The notes: a model not told the origin generated them from the sequence alone. 64,000 nt of DNA from Kushneria avicenniae (GCF_900112585.1 NZ_FOLY01000004.1:1-64000), one strand, 5' to 3'; positions 45,799 to 57,411 are shown, numbered from the stretch's first letter. Translations and numbers: made by a program.

Positions 45799-46398
45799 TC
45801 AGGCCGCCAATGCCTCCGTCAGATAGTGGCGAAGGGACGCATTCTTGAACTGACACTTCAGATACCAGAGCTGTCGGCTGGTCATGGCCTTCGGTCGCAT
45901 CATGTAGAGCACTTCCGCCATAGTGGGGACAAAGGGCTTCAACAGCAGGGCCATGCCGGCCTCTTCCGGCGTCCGATTGCCCTTGAGACTGTTGCAGCGC
46001 TGACAGCAGGCGACAGCATTGAGCATCGAGAGCTGTCCACCGCGCGAGCGAGGCAGGATATGATCGATCGTCAGAGCCTGACGCGTTACCGGTACACCGC
46101 AGTAGGCGCAGCACAGGCCCTCGCGATACTTGCACAGCACGCGGTTAAAGCCGGTATGCTCAAACGCCAGCATGGCGTTGACGGGAGGCGACACACCGAT
46201 CACTTCGGGAATGTCGATAAAGGACTGCTGCCCGGTCAGCGAGCTGGTGCCCCCATGCAGCCGATAGGCCGCCTCGCCATCCGACCAGACCACACCGCCC
46301 TCACTGGCACGTGACATCAATACCGCAGCCTCTTCGAGCGTCAACCAGTCGATCGGAATACCGGAAGCATGAAGGCGTAACACCATGGGTTGGCGCAT
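45799..46398 (-). CDS. HNH endonuclease
   Basis: A 199-residue protein with an HNH nuclease core: CAYCGVPVTRQALTIDHILPRSRGG, then NAVACCQRCNSLKGNRTPEEA, with two CxxC zinc pairs and the H-N-H metal site. This free-standing type is widespread in proteobacteria; the role is unknown. The ATG at 46398 follows GGGGAG; an upstream GTG at 46434 lacks support. Convergent with the LapG-like gene. Confidence 0.85.
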   Translation of the reverse strand: MRQPMVLRLHASGIPIDWLTLEEAAVLMSRASEGGVVWSDGEAAYRLHGGTSSLTGQQSFIDIPEVIGVSPPVNAMLAFEHTGFNRVLCKYREGLCCAYCGVPVTRQALTIDHILPRSRGGQLSMLNAVACCQRCNSLKGNRTPEEAGMALLLKPFVPTMAEVLYMMRPKAMTSRQLWYLKCQFKNASLRHYLTEALAA

Positions 46399-46531
46399 AA
46401 CACGAAACTCCCCACGAGTCGAGACGATACCCACGATCCTACACCACTATGTCACTGACGTGACAATCCCTTCATGAGTCTCTCTTCGTTGGCCACATAC
46501 CTGTCGTGACAACGGCCAAAAACCAGACCGG

Positions 46532-46576
46532 TTGACAATCAGATGTTCCATATATAGAACGTTTCATATATGGAAC
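46532..46576 (+). promoter_or_regulatory. Promoter with tandem 16-bp palindromic operators for XRE-azlCD
   Basis: TTGACA (46532-46537) is a consensus -35. Two adjacent palindromes follow: GTTCCATATATAGAAC (46545-46560) and GTTTCATATATGGAAC (46561-46576), covering the -10 and start region just before the XRE gene at 46592. They are most likely the binding sites of that XRE protein, giving autoregulation. Confidence 0.75.
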
Positions 46577-46591
46577 AATTGAGCAGATTAA

Positions 46592-47119
46592 ATGAATGAC
46601 GCATCCACCAGACGACTCGGAGAGCGTATCGCCCTGTTGCGCCGGCACAGGGCATGGTCGCTAAGCTTTCTGGCCGAGCAGGCAGGCATCGCCAAGTCGA
46701 GCCTGTCACGTATTGAGCAGGGAATGGGCAATCCAACGCTGGATACGCTCTGGCGTCTGGCCCTGCAGCTGGAAATTCCCTTCAGCGCTCTGATGGCGTC
46801 CACCCAGAGCACCGTCACGGAGGCCGATATTTCGGTAGCCCTGCTCGATCGTCATCACACCCCACAGCCCGTGGATATTTATCTGATGACGCTGGCACCG
46901 AAGGCACAGCGACGCGCCACGGCCCATGCCGCCGGCACGCGTGAAACGCTTCAGGTCATTGCCGGCAATCTCCGAGCCGGCACGGAAAACGATCTCGCCA
47001 CGCTTGAAGTGCAGGACGTGCACCGATTCCCGGCCGATCAGCCGCATGCCTATCTGGCCGGAGCACAGGGCGCCACGGCGTTGATTACCATCTTCTACCC
47101 CGATGAGACGATGTCGTGA
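46592..47119 (+). CDS. XRE-family regulator with cupin domain
   Basis: A 175-residue regulator: N-terminal HTH (about 10-65, LAEQAGIAKSSLSRIEQGMGNPTLDTLWRLA-like) and a C-terminal cupin-type sensor domain (about 85-170). This type commonly sits before azlCD. Its stop overlaps the azlC start (GTGA/ATGTCGTGA), so the three genes form one operon, controlled by the palindromes upstream. Confidence 0.88.
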   Translation: MNDASTRRLGERIALLRRHRAWSLSFLAEQAGIAKSSLSRIEQGMGNPTLDTLWRLALQLEIPFSALMASTQSTVTEADISVALLDRHHTPQPVDIYLMTLAPKAQRRATAHAAGTRETLQVIAGNLRAGTENDLATLEVQDVHRFPADQPHAYLAGAQGATALITIFYPDETMS

Positions 47120-47817
47120 ACGGTCCGGTCTGGCGCCTGGGCGCTCGCGAAGCCTTGCCGCTATTGAGCGGTTATCTCCCGGTCGCCCTCTCTTTCGGGC
47201 TGATTGCCGGTCAGGCCGGATTCAGCGCCTTTGAGGCCACGGCGCTGTCGCTGCTGATTTACGCCGGCGCCTCGCAGTTTCTGTTTGTAGGCATGGTGGC
47301 AGGCGGGGCGCCGCCATGGCTGACCGTGCTCATGACGCTTTTGATCAATGCCCGCCATGTAGTTTATTCCGCCTCGCTGGCCCCTTGGCTGTCAGGGAGT
47401 CGACGCTGGCCATGGTTGATGCACGGTCTGACAGATCAGGTCTTCGCCCTGGCGCATTACCGCCTGCCCCTGCTTGCCGAACAGGACCGCATGAGCTGGT
47501 TTACCAGTACCGCCCTGATCGCCTGGCTCGGCTGGGCAGGCGGCACGCTGATCGGCAGTCTTGTAGGTGAGCAGATCATTGATCGATGGCCGCTGCTGGC
47601 CGATGCCCTCTCTTTTGCCCTGCCGGCGCTGTTTCTGGTACTGCTGGCCCCGGGGTGTACTTCCGTTCGTCGCGGCGCGGCAATAGTAGCAAGCACTCTT
47701 GCCGCCCTGATACTTGCTCTTGCGGACATGAGCAGCATCGCAGTTCCCCTGGCGGCGGCTATCGGTGCGCTGTGCTTCTATCTGCTGCCTGAAACCACGG
47801 GAGAAAGGCGATCATGA
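47116..47817 (+). CDS. azlC: AzlC family branched-chain amino acid exporter subunit
   Basis: A 233-residue membrane protein of the AzlC/YgaZ family: LPLLSGYLPVALSFGLIAGQAGFS, LLIYAGASQFLFVGMV, LLINARHVVYSASL and FALAHYRL are typical. It works with AzlD to export valine and related amino acids. GTG start overlapping the regulator stop by 4 bp; azlD overlaps in turn. Confidence 0.9.
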   Translation: MNGPVWRLGAREALPLLSGYLPVALSFGLIAGQAGFSAFEATALSLLIYAGASQFLFVGMVAGGAPPWLTVLMTLLINARHVVYSASLAPWLSGSRRWPWLMHGLTDQVFALAHYRLPLLAEQDRMSWFTSTALIAWLGWAGGTLIGSLVGEQIIDRWPLLADALSFALPALFLVLLAPGCTSVRRGAAIVASTLAALILALADMSSIAVPLAAAIGALCFYLLPETTGERRS

Positions 47818-48146
47818 AGAGCGACATCTGGCTGGCGGCCGGTGCAGCGGCCGTAGGAACGCTGCTGATTCGAATGCTGCCGCTTTACTGGATACAGCGG
47901 CGATGGCAGCGTGCGGAAGGAAAAGAAACGATAATGCCGTCATGGCCCGGAGTACTGGCGCCACTGATGATTGCAGCGCTGCTGGGCATATCGATGGTGC
48001 CGCAGAATACTGGTACAGAGGGTTGGAGCGCCACGATGATGGGAAGTCTCGTGACGCTTTTGATCTGGCACAGAACGCGAACGCTCGGCCTACCGGTCGC
48101 TTTCGGTGTCGCGGCCTACGCTCTGGTGCGGATGGGCGGGTCATGA
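47814..48146 (+). CDS. azlD: AzlD family branched-chain amino acid exporter subunit
   Basis: A 110-residue small membrane protein with about three helices (AAAVGTLLIRMLPLYWIQ, GVLAPLMIAALLGISMV, VAFGVAAYALVRMG), as in AzlD/YgaH. Overlaps azlC by 4 bp. Confidence 0.88.
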   Translation: MKSDIWLAAGAAAVGTLLIRMLPLYWIQRRWQRAEGKETIMPSWPGVLAPLMIAALLGISMVPQNTGTEGWSATMMGSLVTLLIWHRTRTLGLPVAFGVAAYALVRMGGS

Positions 48147-48172
48147 CGTCTTTATCGTGACCCGCCCATGGC

Positions 48173-49561
48173 TCAGCATTCGATGGCGTTAACAGCCAGA
48201 CCGTAGTTGACGGCCAGACCGCCCAGCGAGGTTTCCTTGTACTTGCTCTGCATATCACGACCGGTATCACGCATGGTACGGATGGCATGATCCAGCGAGA
48301 TAAAGTGAGTGCCGTCGCCGTTAAGTGCAAACTGCGCTGCGTTGATCGCCTTGACCGAAGCGATGGCATTGCGCTCGATGCAGGGCACCTGCACCAGGCC
48401 TCCGACCGGATCACAGGTCAGCCCCAGGTTGTGCTCCAGACCGATTTCGGCGGCATTTTCCACCTGCTCGGGCGTACCGCCCATAACCTGACACAGACCG
48501 GCAGCAGCCATGGCGCAGGCCGAACCTACTTCCCCCTGACACCCTACTTCGGCCCCTGAAATCGAGGCGTTTTTCTTGCACAGGATGCCGATGGCGCCTG
48601 CCGTCAGCAAAAAATCCACCACGCCGCGCTCACAGGCCGTCTCCTCGAACTTCATCCAGTAGCCCAGTACGGCCGGAATGATGCCAGCAGCGCCGTTGGT
48701 CGGCGCAGTGACCATACGCCCACCGGCAGCGTTCTCCTCGTTCACCGCCAGCGCGAACAGGTTGACCCAGTCCATCGCCGAGAAGGTGGTGGCAATCAGA
48801 TTCTGTTCAGCACGTTCCAGACGCGCCAGTAGCCCTGCAGCGCGGCGTTTCACGTTCAAGCCGCCGGGCAGTACGCCGTTCTGCTCAAGCCCCTTGGAGA
48901 TACAGGCCTGCATGGCCTGCCAGATATTGAAGAGTTCCTGGCGCACCTCTTCCTCACTGCGCCAGGACAGCTCATTGGCCATCATGACCTCAGGGATGCT
49001 CATGTTTTCGCGCTTGCAGATCGCAAGCAGCGCATCGGCGCTATCAAAATCATATGGCAGCGTGACGCTCGGTTCGGCGTCGTCGTTTTCCTCATCAGCG
49101 CCGTTGATGACAAAACCACCGCCGACCGAATACCAGGTCTGCGTCATGTTGGTGCCGTCCCTGAGGGTAGCGACCAGCGTCATGGCGTTGGGGTGACGCG
49201 GCAGCGGCTCGTTGGACCAGTAGAAATCCCGCTCCCACAGAAACGGGACGCTGACTCGCCCACCCAGACGCAACACCTGTGACTCCAGCAGCTCATCGAT
49301 GGCCGGCGCAATGATGTCGGGGTCGATCGTGGCCGGCAGCTCTCCCATTAACCCCATGATGACGGCACGGTCGGTACCGTGGCCAACACCGGTGGCCGAC
49401 AGAGAGCCGTGAAGGTGAATCTCGATACCGGTCACCCGCGAGGTATCCTGTCGGCTATCCAGCGCATCCAGAAAGAATCTGGCCGCGCGCATGGGTCCTA
49501 CCGTGTGAGAGCTGGAAGGGCCAATGCCGATATTGAACAATTCGAAGACGCTGATAGGCAT
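48173..49561 (-). CDS. sdaA: L-serine ammonia-lyase, single-chain iron-sulfur type
   Basis: A 462-residue enzyme converting L-serine to pyruvate and ammonia. [27 protein letters not shown] is diagnostic; [27 protein letters not shown] and [14 protein letters not shown] carry the cysteines for the [4Fe-4S] cluster. Divergent from a LysR regulator that probably controls it through the CTAAACC sites between them. Confidence 0.96.
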   Translation of the reverse strand: MPISVFELFNIGIGPSSSHTVGPMRAARFFLDALDSRQDTSRVTGIEIHLHGSLSATGVGHGTDRAVIMGLMGELPATIDPDIIAPAIDELLESQVLRLGGRVSVPFLWERDFYWSNEPLPRHPNAMTLVATLRDGTNMTQTWYSVGGGFVINGADEENDDAEPSVTLPYDFDSADALLAICKRENMSIPEVMMANELSWRSEEEVRQELFNIWQAMQACISKGLEQNGVLPGGLNVKRRAAGLLARLERAEQNLIATTFSAMDWVNLFALAVNEENAAGGRMVTAPTNGAAGIIPAVLGYWMKFEETACERGVVDFLLTAGAIGILCKKNASISGAEVGCQGEVGSACAMAAAGLCQVMGGTPEQVENAAEIGLEHNLGLTCDPVGGLVQVPCIERNAIASVKAINAAQFALNGDGTHFISLDHAIRTMRDTGRDMQSKYKETSLGGLAVNYGLAVNAIEC

Positions 49562-49591
49562 GCTGTCACCTCAAGATCGGTGTAAGGAGCG

Positions 49592-49692
49592 CTAAACCGT
49601 CAGTGGCTTTATGCGCGATGCGCTCAGCATGTATTGCATGAGACCGCCTTTCAAAGCATAAATAGGCAACCAGGGTTTAGTAGAGCTAAACC
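49592..49692. promoter_or_regulatory. Putative LysR operator between sdaA and its regulator
   Basis: GGTTTAG-TAGAG-CTAAACC (49674-49692) is a perfect 7-bp inverted repeat, and a third half-site CTAAACC lies at 49592-49598 close to the sdaA start. Spacing and location fit a LysR-type recognition and activation pair. Confidence 0.65.
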
Positions 49693-49741
49693 ATTACATG
49701 TATTGCCCGATGATCGGGCTATCGCTGATGTTGGGTTATTC

Positions 49742-50662
49742 ATGCCTTCAGCCACCACTTCCATGCACGCCGGCCTGCATGTCTTTGCCTGCGCGGCGCG
49801 TAACCTTTCCTTTACGCGTGCCGCAGGCGAGCTCAATGTCACCACCGGCGCGGTCAGCCAGCAGATTCGCATGCTCGAGGAGCGCCTCGGCTTTCGACTC
49901 TTCCATCGCCATCCACGCAGGCTATCACTGACGGCAGAAGGGGAACGACTGGCCGAGGCAGTTCTGTCTGCCCATGGGCGCATCGACCAGGAACTCAAGC
50001 GCCTCTCGCGTGGCTTGATGAGCGGCGAGCTGGTACTGCGCTGCGTGCCGTCGTTTCTGACCCGCTGGCTGATGCCTCGCCTGCCGCGTCTGCAGGCGCA
50101 GCTGCCGGCGCTGGACATCTATCTTCACGCCGAAGACAGCGACCGCGCCCTGACGGAGGAGAACTTCGATCTGGCCATTGATCTGGGCGATGACCACTAT
50201 CCGGGCATGGCCTCCACGCTGCTCATGGAAGAGGTGATCTTTCCGGTGTGCGCACCGTCCCTTTTCAGCCATCGCCCGGCGCTGAATCACCCCGACCGGC
50301 TCGCCCACTATCCGCTTTTACATGATGTGACAGCATGGCGCGGCAGCAGCCCGCATGGCGAGTGGCATCACTATCTGTCGGCCATCAGCGCTGACACCGA
50401 TGGCATCCAGCGCGGCTACAGCTTCAACCGCCATGACCTGACCATGGAGGCCGCCCGTGCCGGGATGGGCATCGCCATCGCGCGCCAGACGCTGCTGCGC
50501 GACGAACTCAGCAGCGGTGAACTGGTTGCCCCTCTCGCCCAGCGGGTCAATACGGGGCGTCATTACGCGATCGTGCATGCCTTCGGTGCGCTGGATGATC
50601 CACGAATTCGTGCCGTTCATGACTGGATCTGTGCCGAGGCCAGACGCGCTCCCCTTCCCTGA
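49742..50662 (+). CDS. LysR-family transcriptional regulator of the GcvA/DsdC type
   Basis: A 306-residue LTTR: HTH ACAARNLSFTRAAGELNVTTGAVSQQIRMLEERLGFRLFHR, then a periplasmic-binding-like effector domain. The ATG at 49742 gives the normal length; an in-frame ATG at 49634 adds residues absent from the family. Being divergent from sdaA, it probably senses serine or a related amino acid. Terminator downstream. Confidence 0.88.
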   Translation: MPSATTSMHAGLHVFACAARNLSFTRAAGELNVTTGAVSQQIRMLEERLGFRLFHRHPRRLSLTAEGERLAEAVLSAHGRIDQELKRLSRGLMSGELVLRCVPSFLTRWLMPRLPRLQAQLPALDIYLHAEDSDRALTEENFDLAIDLGDDHYPGMASTLLMEEVIFPVCAPSLFSHRPALNHPDRLAHYPLLHDVTAWRGSSPHGEWHHYLSAISADTDGIQRGYSFNRHDLTMEAARAGMGIAIARQTLLRDELSSGELVAPLAQRVNTGRHYAIVHAFGALDDPRIRAVHDWICAEARRAPLP

Positions 50663-50692
50663 GCCTTGAGGCGGTAATCCACGCATAAAAAA

Positions 50693-50718
50693 CGCCCGCT
50701 CCGTGACCGGAGCGGGCG
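50693..50718. terminator. Bidirectional terminator between LysR gene and rpoD
   Basis: CGCCCGCTCCG-TGAC-CGGAGCGGGCG, an 11-bp perfect stem; on the minus strand followed by TTTTTTATG. Ends the rpoD operon 24 bp after the rpoD stop. Confidence 0.88.
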
Positions 50719-50741
50719 CTGATACGAACAACGGCAATCCT

Positions 50742-52604
<1,863 letters not shown>

Positions 52605-52766
52605 AGAAACCTATCTCGAAGAAGAATGAAGCGCCTGGATCGTGCCGCAAGGCACGCCAGACAATCCAGTATAGACCAGCAGGGAGCCGACAGCAGAAGA
52701 CTGACGCTTCTCACCAATCCTGTAAGTTGATTCAGATACCCAATGCGCATGGCATCTGTTGATTAT

Positions 52767-52782
52767 CCCCTTAGATAAGGGG
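52767..52782 (-). other. Small hairpin between dnaG and rpoD
   Basis: CCCCTT-AGAT-AAGGGG lies between dnaG and rpoD on the minus strand without a T tract. It may be an RNA processing or stability element, as this intergenic region is processed in E. coli; inferred by position only. The rest of the 52605-52815 gap shows no clear promoter. Confidence 0.4.
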
Positions 52783-52815
52783 GGCAAACGCCTGTTTCAA
52801 CCCCGTTACGAGGGC

Positions 52816-54663
52816 TCAGCGCTTGAGCTCACAGATCAGCTGCCACAGCCGCCCTGCTTCCTCGCGAGTGAGCTTTTCACCGCTGCGCTCTCTGTCCTGC
52901 AGCGCCTTGAGCTCGCGCTCGGGGCTCGAGCGCTGGCGCTGCTGCTCGAAATGCGCCACCAGTACTTCGATCTCCCGATGGCGCAACGGCCCGGGGATCA
53001 GGGGCTCACGCTGCAGCAGGGCCAGCAACCGATTGCCGTGACTGCTGCCGTGAAAATGCGCCAGCAGCACCTGCGAAGAGCGATAACCACCGGCACGAAT
53101 CAGCCTGACCACCTCCCCAAGAAGCTGGCCATCCTCGTCATCGGGGCACCACGCCTCGCCCTGCGGCAGTGCTTCCACCAGTGACGGGGAATGCACCACC
53201 AGATGCAGGATGCGACCGCTGATGCTCAGAGTCGTCGATCCCTGCCGGCGATAGGATGACGTCTGCGTGGCCGGCCTGTCCTGCTGTCCGACCTCATTAA
53301 CCGAATCTTGTTGCGACACCGCCTGCGAGGTTGCTGCAGCCGGGGACGTACCGCGTTCGGCAAGCTCTTCGAGCGTACCGCGCTCAAGCCCCGTGCGCTC
53401 GCTGAGCTCACGCATCAAAAGCGATTTCAAAAGCCCCTGCGGCAAACGCCTGATGCCCTCAAGAACGGCACTGGCAAAGCGCTCGCGATCCTCGATACGA
53501 CGCAGATCACGCCCTTCACCGGCATGATCAAAAAGATACTCGGTCAGCGAACCGGCACGCACGATGCGCTGCTCAAAGGCCTCACGACCCTCCTGACGAA
53601 TCAGCGAATCCGGATCCTCACCTTCCGGCAGAAACAGGAACCGCGCCTGTCGCCCGTCAATCATCAACGGTAGTACCGTGTTCAGGGCGCGATGAGCGGC
53701 CTGGCGGCCGGCATTGTCGCCGTCGAAACAGAACACGACCTCATCAACCAGTCGAAACAGTCGTCTGAGGTGCTCATCCGTAGTGGCCGTACCCAGCGTT
53801 GCCACGGCGTAGTCGACACCATGCTGGGCCAGCGCCACCACGTCCATGTACCCTTCCACGATGAGCATGCGCTCGGGCCGGCGGGACTGCGTTCGGGTCT
53901 CGTAAAGACCGTAGAGCTCTCGACCCTTGTGAAAGACCGGCGATTCCGGCGAGTTGAGATACTTGGGTTTTTCATCCCCCAGCACTCGGCCCCCGAAACC
54001 AATGGTTCGCCCCTTCCAGTCGCGGATAGGAAAAATGACGCGGTCACGAAAGCGGTCCCAGCTCCGCCCCGTCTCCTCCTTGCGCACCAGCAGGCCGTAT
54101 TCAACCTGAACGTTTTCATCCACGCCCCTGTCGCTCAGATGACGCTTGAGTGCGTCCCAACCCGCGGGCGCATAGCCAATGGCATAGCGACTGACGATGT
54201 CCTCACTCAAACCACGACGCGCCAGATACTCGTGCGCCTGCTGCGCCGCCGAAGACGCCAGCTGCTGCTGATAGAAACGCGTTCCCATCTCCAGCAGATT
54301 GACGCCCTCTTCCTGACGTTTCGCCTCCACGCGCGCCTGTTGACGCTGCTCGTCGCTCTCTCCTTCCCGCGGTACTTCCATGCCGGCACGACCGGCGAGC
54401 GCCTCGATCGCCTCGGGAAAGTTCAGACGATCAAACTCCATGATAAAGCGCAGGGCGTTGCCGCTCGCACCACATCCGAAGCAGTGATAAAACTGCTTAT
54501 CGGCACTGACGGTAAAGGAAGGAGACTTTTCCTGATGAAATGGACAAAGCGCAGAGTGGTTGCGCCCGGTCTTCTTGAGCTGCACACGAGAACCAATGAC
54601 ATCGACGATATCCGTTCGCGCCAGTAGATCATCGATAAATCGTTGAGGAATTCTGCCGGCCAT
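52816..54663 (-). CDS. dnaG: DNA primase
   Basis: A 615-residue primase with an N-terminal CHC2 zinc finger (CPFHQEKSPSFTVS, FYHCFGCGASG), TOPRIM core (MLIVEGYMDVVALAQHGV, FCFDGDNAGRQAA) and a C-terminal DnaB-binding domain. The ATG at 54663 (MAGRIPQRF) is the family start and has AGGA upstream; an in-frame GTG at 54678 is unlikely. Confidence 0.97.
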   Translation of the reverse strand: MAGRIPQRFIDDLLARTDIVDVIGSRVQLKKTGRNHSALCPFHQEKSPSFTVSADKQFYHCFGCGASGNALRFIMEFDRLNFPEAIEALAGRAGMEVPREGESDEQRQQARVEAKRQEEGVNLLEMGTRFYQQQLASSAAQQAHEYLARRGLSEDIVSRYAIGYAPAGWDALKRHLSDRGVDENVQVEYGLLVRKEETGRSWDRFRDRVIFPIRDWKGRTIGFGGRVLGDEKPKYLNSPESPVFHKGRELYGLYETRTQSRRPERMLIVEGYMDVVALAQHGVDYAVATLGTATTDEHLRRLFRLVDEVVFCFDGDNAGRQAAHRALNTVLPLMIDGRQARFLFLPEGEDPDSLIRQEGREAFEQRIVRAGSLTEYLFDHAGEGRDLRRIEDRERFASAVLEGIRRLPQGLLKSLLMRELSERTGLERGTLEELAERGTSPAAATSQAVSQQDSVNEVGQQDRPATQTSSYRRQGSTTLSISGRILHLVVHSPSLVEALPQGEAWCPDDEDGQLLGEVVRLIRAGGYRSSQVLLAHFHGSSHGNRLLALLQREPLIPGPLRHREIEVLVAHFEQQRQRSSPERELKALQDRERSGEKLTREEAGRLWQLICELKR

Positions 54664-54827
54664 GATGTCCTGCACCACCTCAAGAGTCAGGGGTCACGCC
54701 TGCTACAGTGCGGCCACTTCGTTACGGGAAGGCCTGATGTATCAGGTGCTCGTGTTGCCTCGTCGGTAATGATATCAGCAACTGCCATGCTGTCAGCAGC
54801 GCCCGATCCATCACCCTGCATAAAAAC

Positions 54828-54852
54828 GAACGGCCGCCATTGGCGGCCGTTC
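54828..54852 (-). terminator. Terminator/attenuator between rpsU and dnaG
   Basis: GAACGGCCGCCA-T-TGGCGGCCGTTC followed on the minus strand by GTTTTTATG. It follows rpsU within the operon, matching the known partial terminator that lets rpsU be made in excess over dnaG in E. coli. Confidence 0.85.
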
Positions 54853-54892
54853 GGCATCCCGCTGAAGCGTTGGGCATACGCTCAGGTACGGA

Positions 54893-55108
54893 TCAATACA
54901 ACCGTTCGAAGCGCTTGCGCTCGCGCTGCAGTTTCTTGGCATGACGCTTGACAGCTGCTGCTGCCTTGCGCTTGCGCTCGGCCGTGGGCTTTTCGTAATT
55001 CTCACGACGACGGACTTCGGAGAGCACGCCAGCCTTTTCACAGGAGCGCTTGAAACGACGCAGAGCGACGTCGAACGGTTCGTTGTCACGTACTTTGACG
55101 GAAGGCAT
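54893..55108 (-). CDS. rpsU: 30S ribosomal protein S21
   Basis: A 71-residue S21: [40 protein letters not shown] and the basic C-terminus ending RFERLY match the family over its length. First gene of the operon with dnaG and rpoD. Confidence 0.98.
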   Translation of the reverse strand: MPSVKVRDNEPFDVALRRFKRSCEKAGVLSEVRRRENYEKPTAERKRKAAAAVKRHAKKLQRERKRFERLY

Positions 55109-55422
55109 TAAGCAATCACCACCTTAAGGAGATCAATGAGGTTTGAATGTGCTCAATGCCGTCGATGCGGCACTTGACCGGTCATGACCCGATTATCACG
55201 GATCAACGGAAGGCGCCGCGATCAGCGGCCAGAAGCACAGCCCGGTATTACAGGGTCACGCATTATAAACGTCGCAACGCCGGTTTGCAAAGCGCCTGAC
55301 GCGAGAGGCACAAACGGGTAAACTTGCCGCCCTGGCGGCAACGATGACGTGTCGCAAAGTCATAACGTGTTGCACAGTCATACCCACCTTGATCGACGCC
55401 CTTACTGGAATCAGGACACATC
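55109..55422. other. rpsU/tsaD divergent intergenic region
   Basis: About 314 bp with no gene. Holds the rpsU operon promoter (55262-55290, minus) and, closer to tsaD, repeated short CATAACGTGT/CATACC-like text without a clear plus-strand promoter. Confidence 0.5.
55262..55290 (-). promoter_or_regulatory. Sigma-70 promoter of the rpsU-dnaG-rpoD operon
   Basis: On the minus strand TTGCAA (55290-55285), a 17-bp spacer, then TATAAT (55267-55262). Predicted start near 55255, about 147 nt before rpsU. Confidence 0.75.
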
Positions 55423-56463
55423 ATGCGCGTACTGGGGATCGAAACGTCCTGTGATGAAACGGGAATCGCCCTGTTTGACAGCGAACAGGGGCTTTTGGCC
55501 GACGCCCTGTTCAGCCAGGTCGAGATGCATATCGAACACGGCGGCGTGGTGCCGGAGCTGGCCTCGCGCGATCACGTCCGCCGCCTGCTGCCGCTTGTCG
55601 ATCAGGTGCTGGCAGAGGCGGACCTGAGCGCCCGGGATGTCGATGCCATTGCCTATACGGCCGGCCCAGGGCTGGTCGGCGCGCTGATGGTCGGCGCGGC
55701 CACCGCGCATGGGCTGGCCTGGGCCTGGCAGGTCCCGGTACTGGGCGTGCATCACATGGAAGGTCACCTGCTGGCGCCCATGCTGGAAGAGGAACGTCCC
55801 GAATTTCCCTTTGCGGCGCTGCTGGTCTCCGGTGGTCACACCCAGCTGGTGGCCGTGCACGCGCTGGGGCACTACGAGCTGCTGGGCGAATCCGTGGACG
55901 ACGCGGCCGGCGAGGCCTTTGACAAGGCCGCCCGCATGCTCTCGCTGCCCTACCCCGGCGGCCCTCACATTGCCCGTCTGGCCGAGCAGGGCAATCCCGA
56001 TCGCTTTCGCTTTCCAAGACCCATGACGGACCGACCCGGGCTGGATTTCAGCTTTTCCGGTCTGAAAACCCACACACTGACTACCATCAGGGCGCTTGAA
56101 GCTCAAAACGCGCTTGATGACCAGACGCGGGCTGATGTGGCTCGCGCCTTCGAGGACGCCGTTGCCGATACGCTGGTCATCAAGTGCCGACGCGCGCTGG
56201 ATCAGACCGGACTCAAGCGCCTGGTGGTGGCCGGCGGCGTCAGTGCCAATCAGCGCCTTCGCCAGCGTCTGGATGCCGCGCTTGAAAAAAGAGGCGCGCG
56301 CGCCTTCTATCCCAGAGGACGCTTTTGCACCGACAACGGCGCCATGATCGCCTATGTCGGTACCCAGCGCCTGATGGCCGGTGAGCGCGACGGACAGGCC
56401 ATGCTGGCCACGCCGCGCTGGCCCCTCTCGGAGCTGACACCGCCCGCCCGGCGGCAGGATTGA
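55423..56463 (+). CDS. tsaD: tRNA N6-adenosine threonylcarbamoyltransferase TsaD
   Basis: A 346-residue Kae1/Tsa[20 protein letters not shown], the metal motif [29 protein letters not shown] and [13 protein letters not shown]. It completes t6A formation on tRNAs reading ANN codons, with TsaB/E. Divergent from rpsU, as in many gammaproteobacteria; its stop overlaps the region just before folB. Confidence 0.98.
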   Translation: MRVLGIETSCDETGIALFDSEQGLLADALFSQVEMHIEHGGVVPELASRDHVRRLLPLVDQVLAEADLSARDVDAIAYTAGPGLVGALMVGAATAHGLAWAWQVPVLGVHHMEGHLLAPMLEEERPEFPFAALLVSGGHTQLVAVHALGHYELLGESVDDAAGEAFDKAARMLSLPYPGGPHIARLAEQGNPDRFRFPRPMTDRPGLDFSFSGLKTHTLTTIRALEAQNALDDQTRADVARAFEDAVADTLVIKCRRALDQTGLKRLVVAGGVSANQRLRQRLDAALEKRGARAFYPRGRFCTDNGAMIAYVGTQRLMAGERDGQAMLATPRWPLSELTPPARRQD

Positions 56464-56492
56464 CCCCGACAACCCATGACAGGAGTAACGCC

Positions 56493-56852
56493 ATGGACAT
56501 GGTGCTGATCGAAGAGCTGGCGCTGGAAGCCGTCATCGGCGTGTATGAATGGGAAAAGCGCATTCACCAGCGTCTTTTGCTGACCCTGGAGCTGGGCTGT
56601 GACATCGCACGCGCCGCACAGGACGACGATCTGGGCGCCACGCTGGATTATGCCGCCATCAGCCAGCGCCTTCAGGCCTATTGCCTCGAGCATCAATTCG
56701 AGCTGGTGGAGACTTTCGCCGAGCGCATCGCTGCCCTGCTTCGTGAGGAGTTCGGCATCGCCTGGCTGCGGCTCACGCTGAAAAAGCCCGGCGCAGTGGC
56801 AGACGCCGCCTTCGTGGGGGTAAGAATCGAGCGCGGCGAGTACCGCAGCTGA
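56493..56852 (+). CDS. folB: Dihydroneopterin aldolase
   Basis: A 119-residue FolB: MVLIEELALEAVIGVYEWEKRI, then LDYAAISQRLQAYCLEHQFELVETFAERIA and LTLKKPGAVADAAFVGVRIER. Catalyses an early folate step before FolK. The ATG at 56493 has AGGAG at 7 bp and matches the family start. Confidence 0.95.
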   Translation: MDMVLIEELALEAVIGVYEWEKRIHQRLLLTLELGCDIARAAQDDDLGATLDYAAISQRLQAYCLEHQFELVETFAERIAALLREEFGIAWLRLTLKKPGAVADAAFVGVRIERGEYRS

Positions 56853-56853
56853 C

Positions 56854-57411
56854 ATGGCTTTCGTACTGTTCAGTCTGGGCAGCAACGCCCATCGCCATCA
56901 ACGCATCGAGGCGGCTCTGACGGCTCTGCATGACGCCTTTGGGGAGCTGCTGATCTCGCGGGTCTTTGAAAGCCACCCGGTCGGCTTTGACAGCCCGTGC
57001 AACTTCTATAACCTGGTGGTGGGCGCATCATGCCCCTGGCCGGTGGCCCGTCTCAATCAATGGTGCAAGCAGGTCGAGCGCGACAACGGCCGTGATCACA
57101 GCGCTCCGAAGTTCAGCTCACGGGCGCTGGATATCGACATCCTGTGTGTCGATGATCTTACCGGCTGTGTTGACGGCGTCAGCCTGCCGCGCGAGGAGAT
57201 CGCCTATAACGCCTTCGTGCTGCGCCCGCTGGCCGAGAGTTTCGGTGATTATCGCCACCCCGGGACAAACAAGAGCTACCGGGAGCTCTGGGAGACCTTC
57301 GATGTCGACTCGCAGACGCTCTGGCCGGTCACCTTTGACTGGCAGGGCCAGCGAATTTCGACCAACGCGCCTTTTCAGACCGCTACGCTGACGCCAGCGC
57401 GCATTCGATAG
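56854..57411 (+). CDS. folK: 2-amino-4-hydroxy-6-hydroxymethyldihydropteridine diphosphokinase
   Basis: A 185-residue HPPK: FSLGSNAHRHQRIEAALTAL, FYNLVVGA, and the signature SSRALDIDILCVDD. Follows FolB's reaction in folate synthesis and is one base downstream of folB. The C-terminal ~30 residues run past the usual end (a 160-residue core) and the gene overlaps cca convergently by 29 bp. Confidence 0.92.
   Translation: MAFVLFSLGSNAHRHQRIEAALTALHDAFGELLISRVFESHPVGFDSPCNFYNLVVGASCPWPVARLNQWCKQVERDNGRDHSAPKFSSRALDIDILCVDDLTGCVDGVSLPREEIAYNAFVLRPLAESFGDYRHPGTNKSYRELWETFDVDSQTLWPVTFDWQGQRISTNAPFQTATLTPARIR

Noticed and set aside
53692-54627. A 311-codon open frame opposite dnaG
   Set aside because: Antisense to dnaG with no recognisable domain or ribosome site.
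55411-56472. A 353-codon open frame opposite tsaD
   Set aside because: Antisense to tsaD; Gly/His/Gln-rich translation typical of a reverse-frame artefact.
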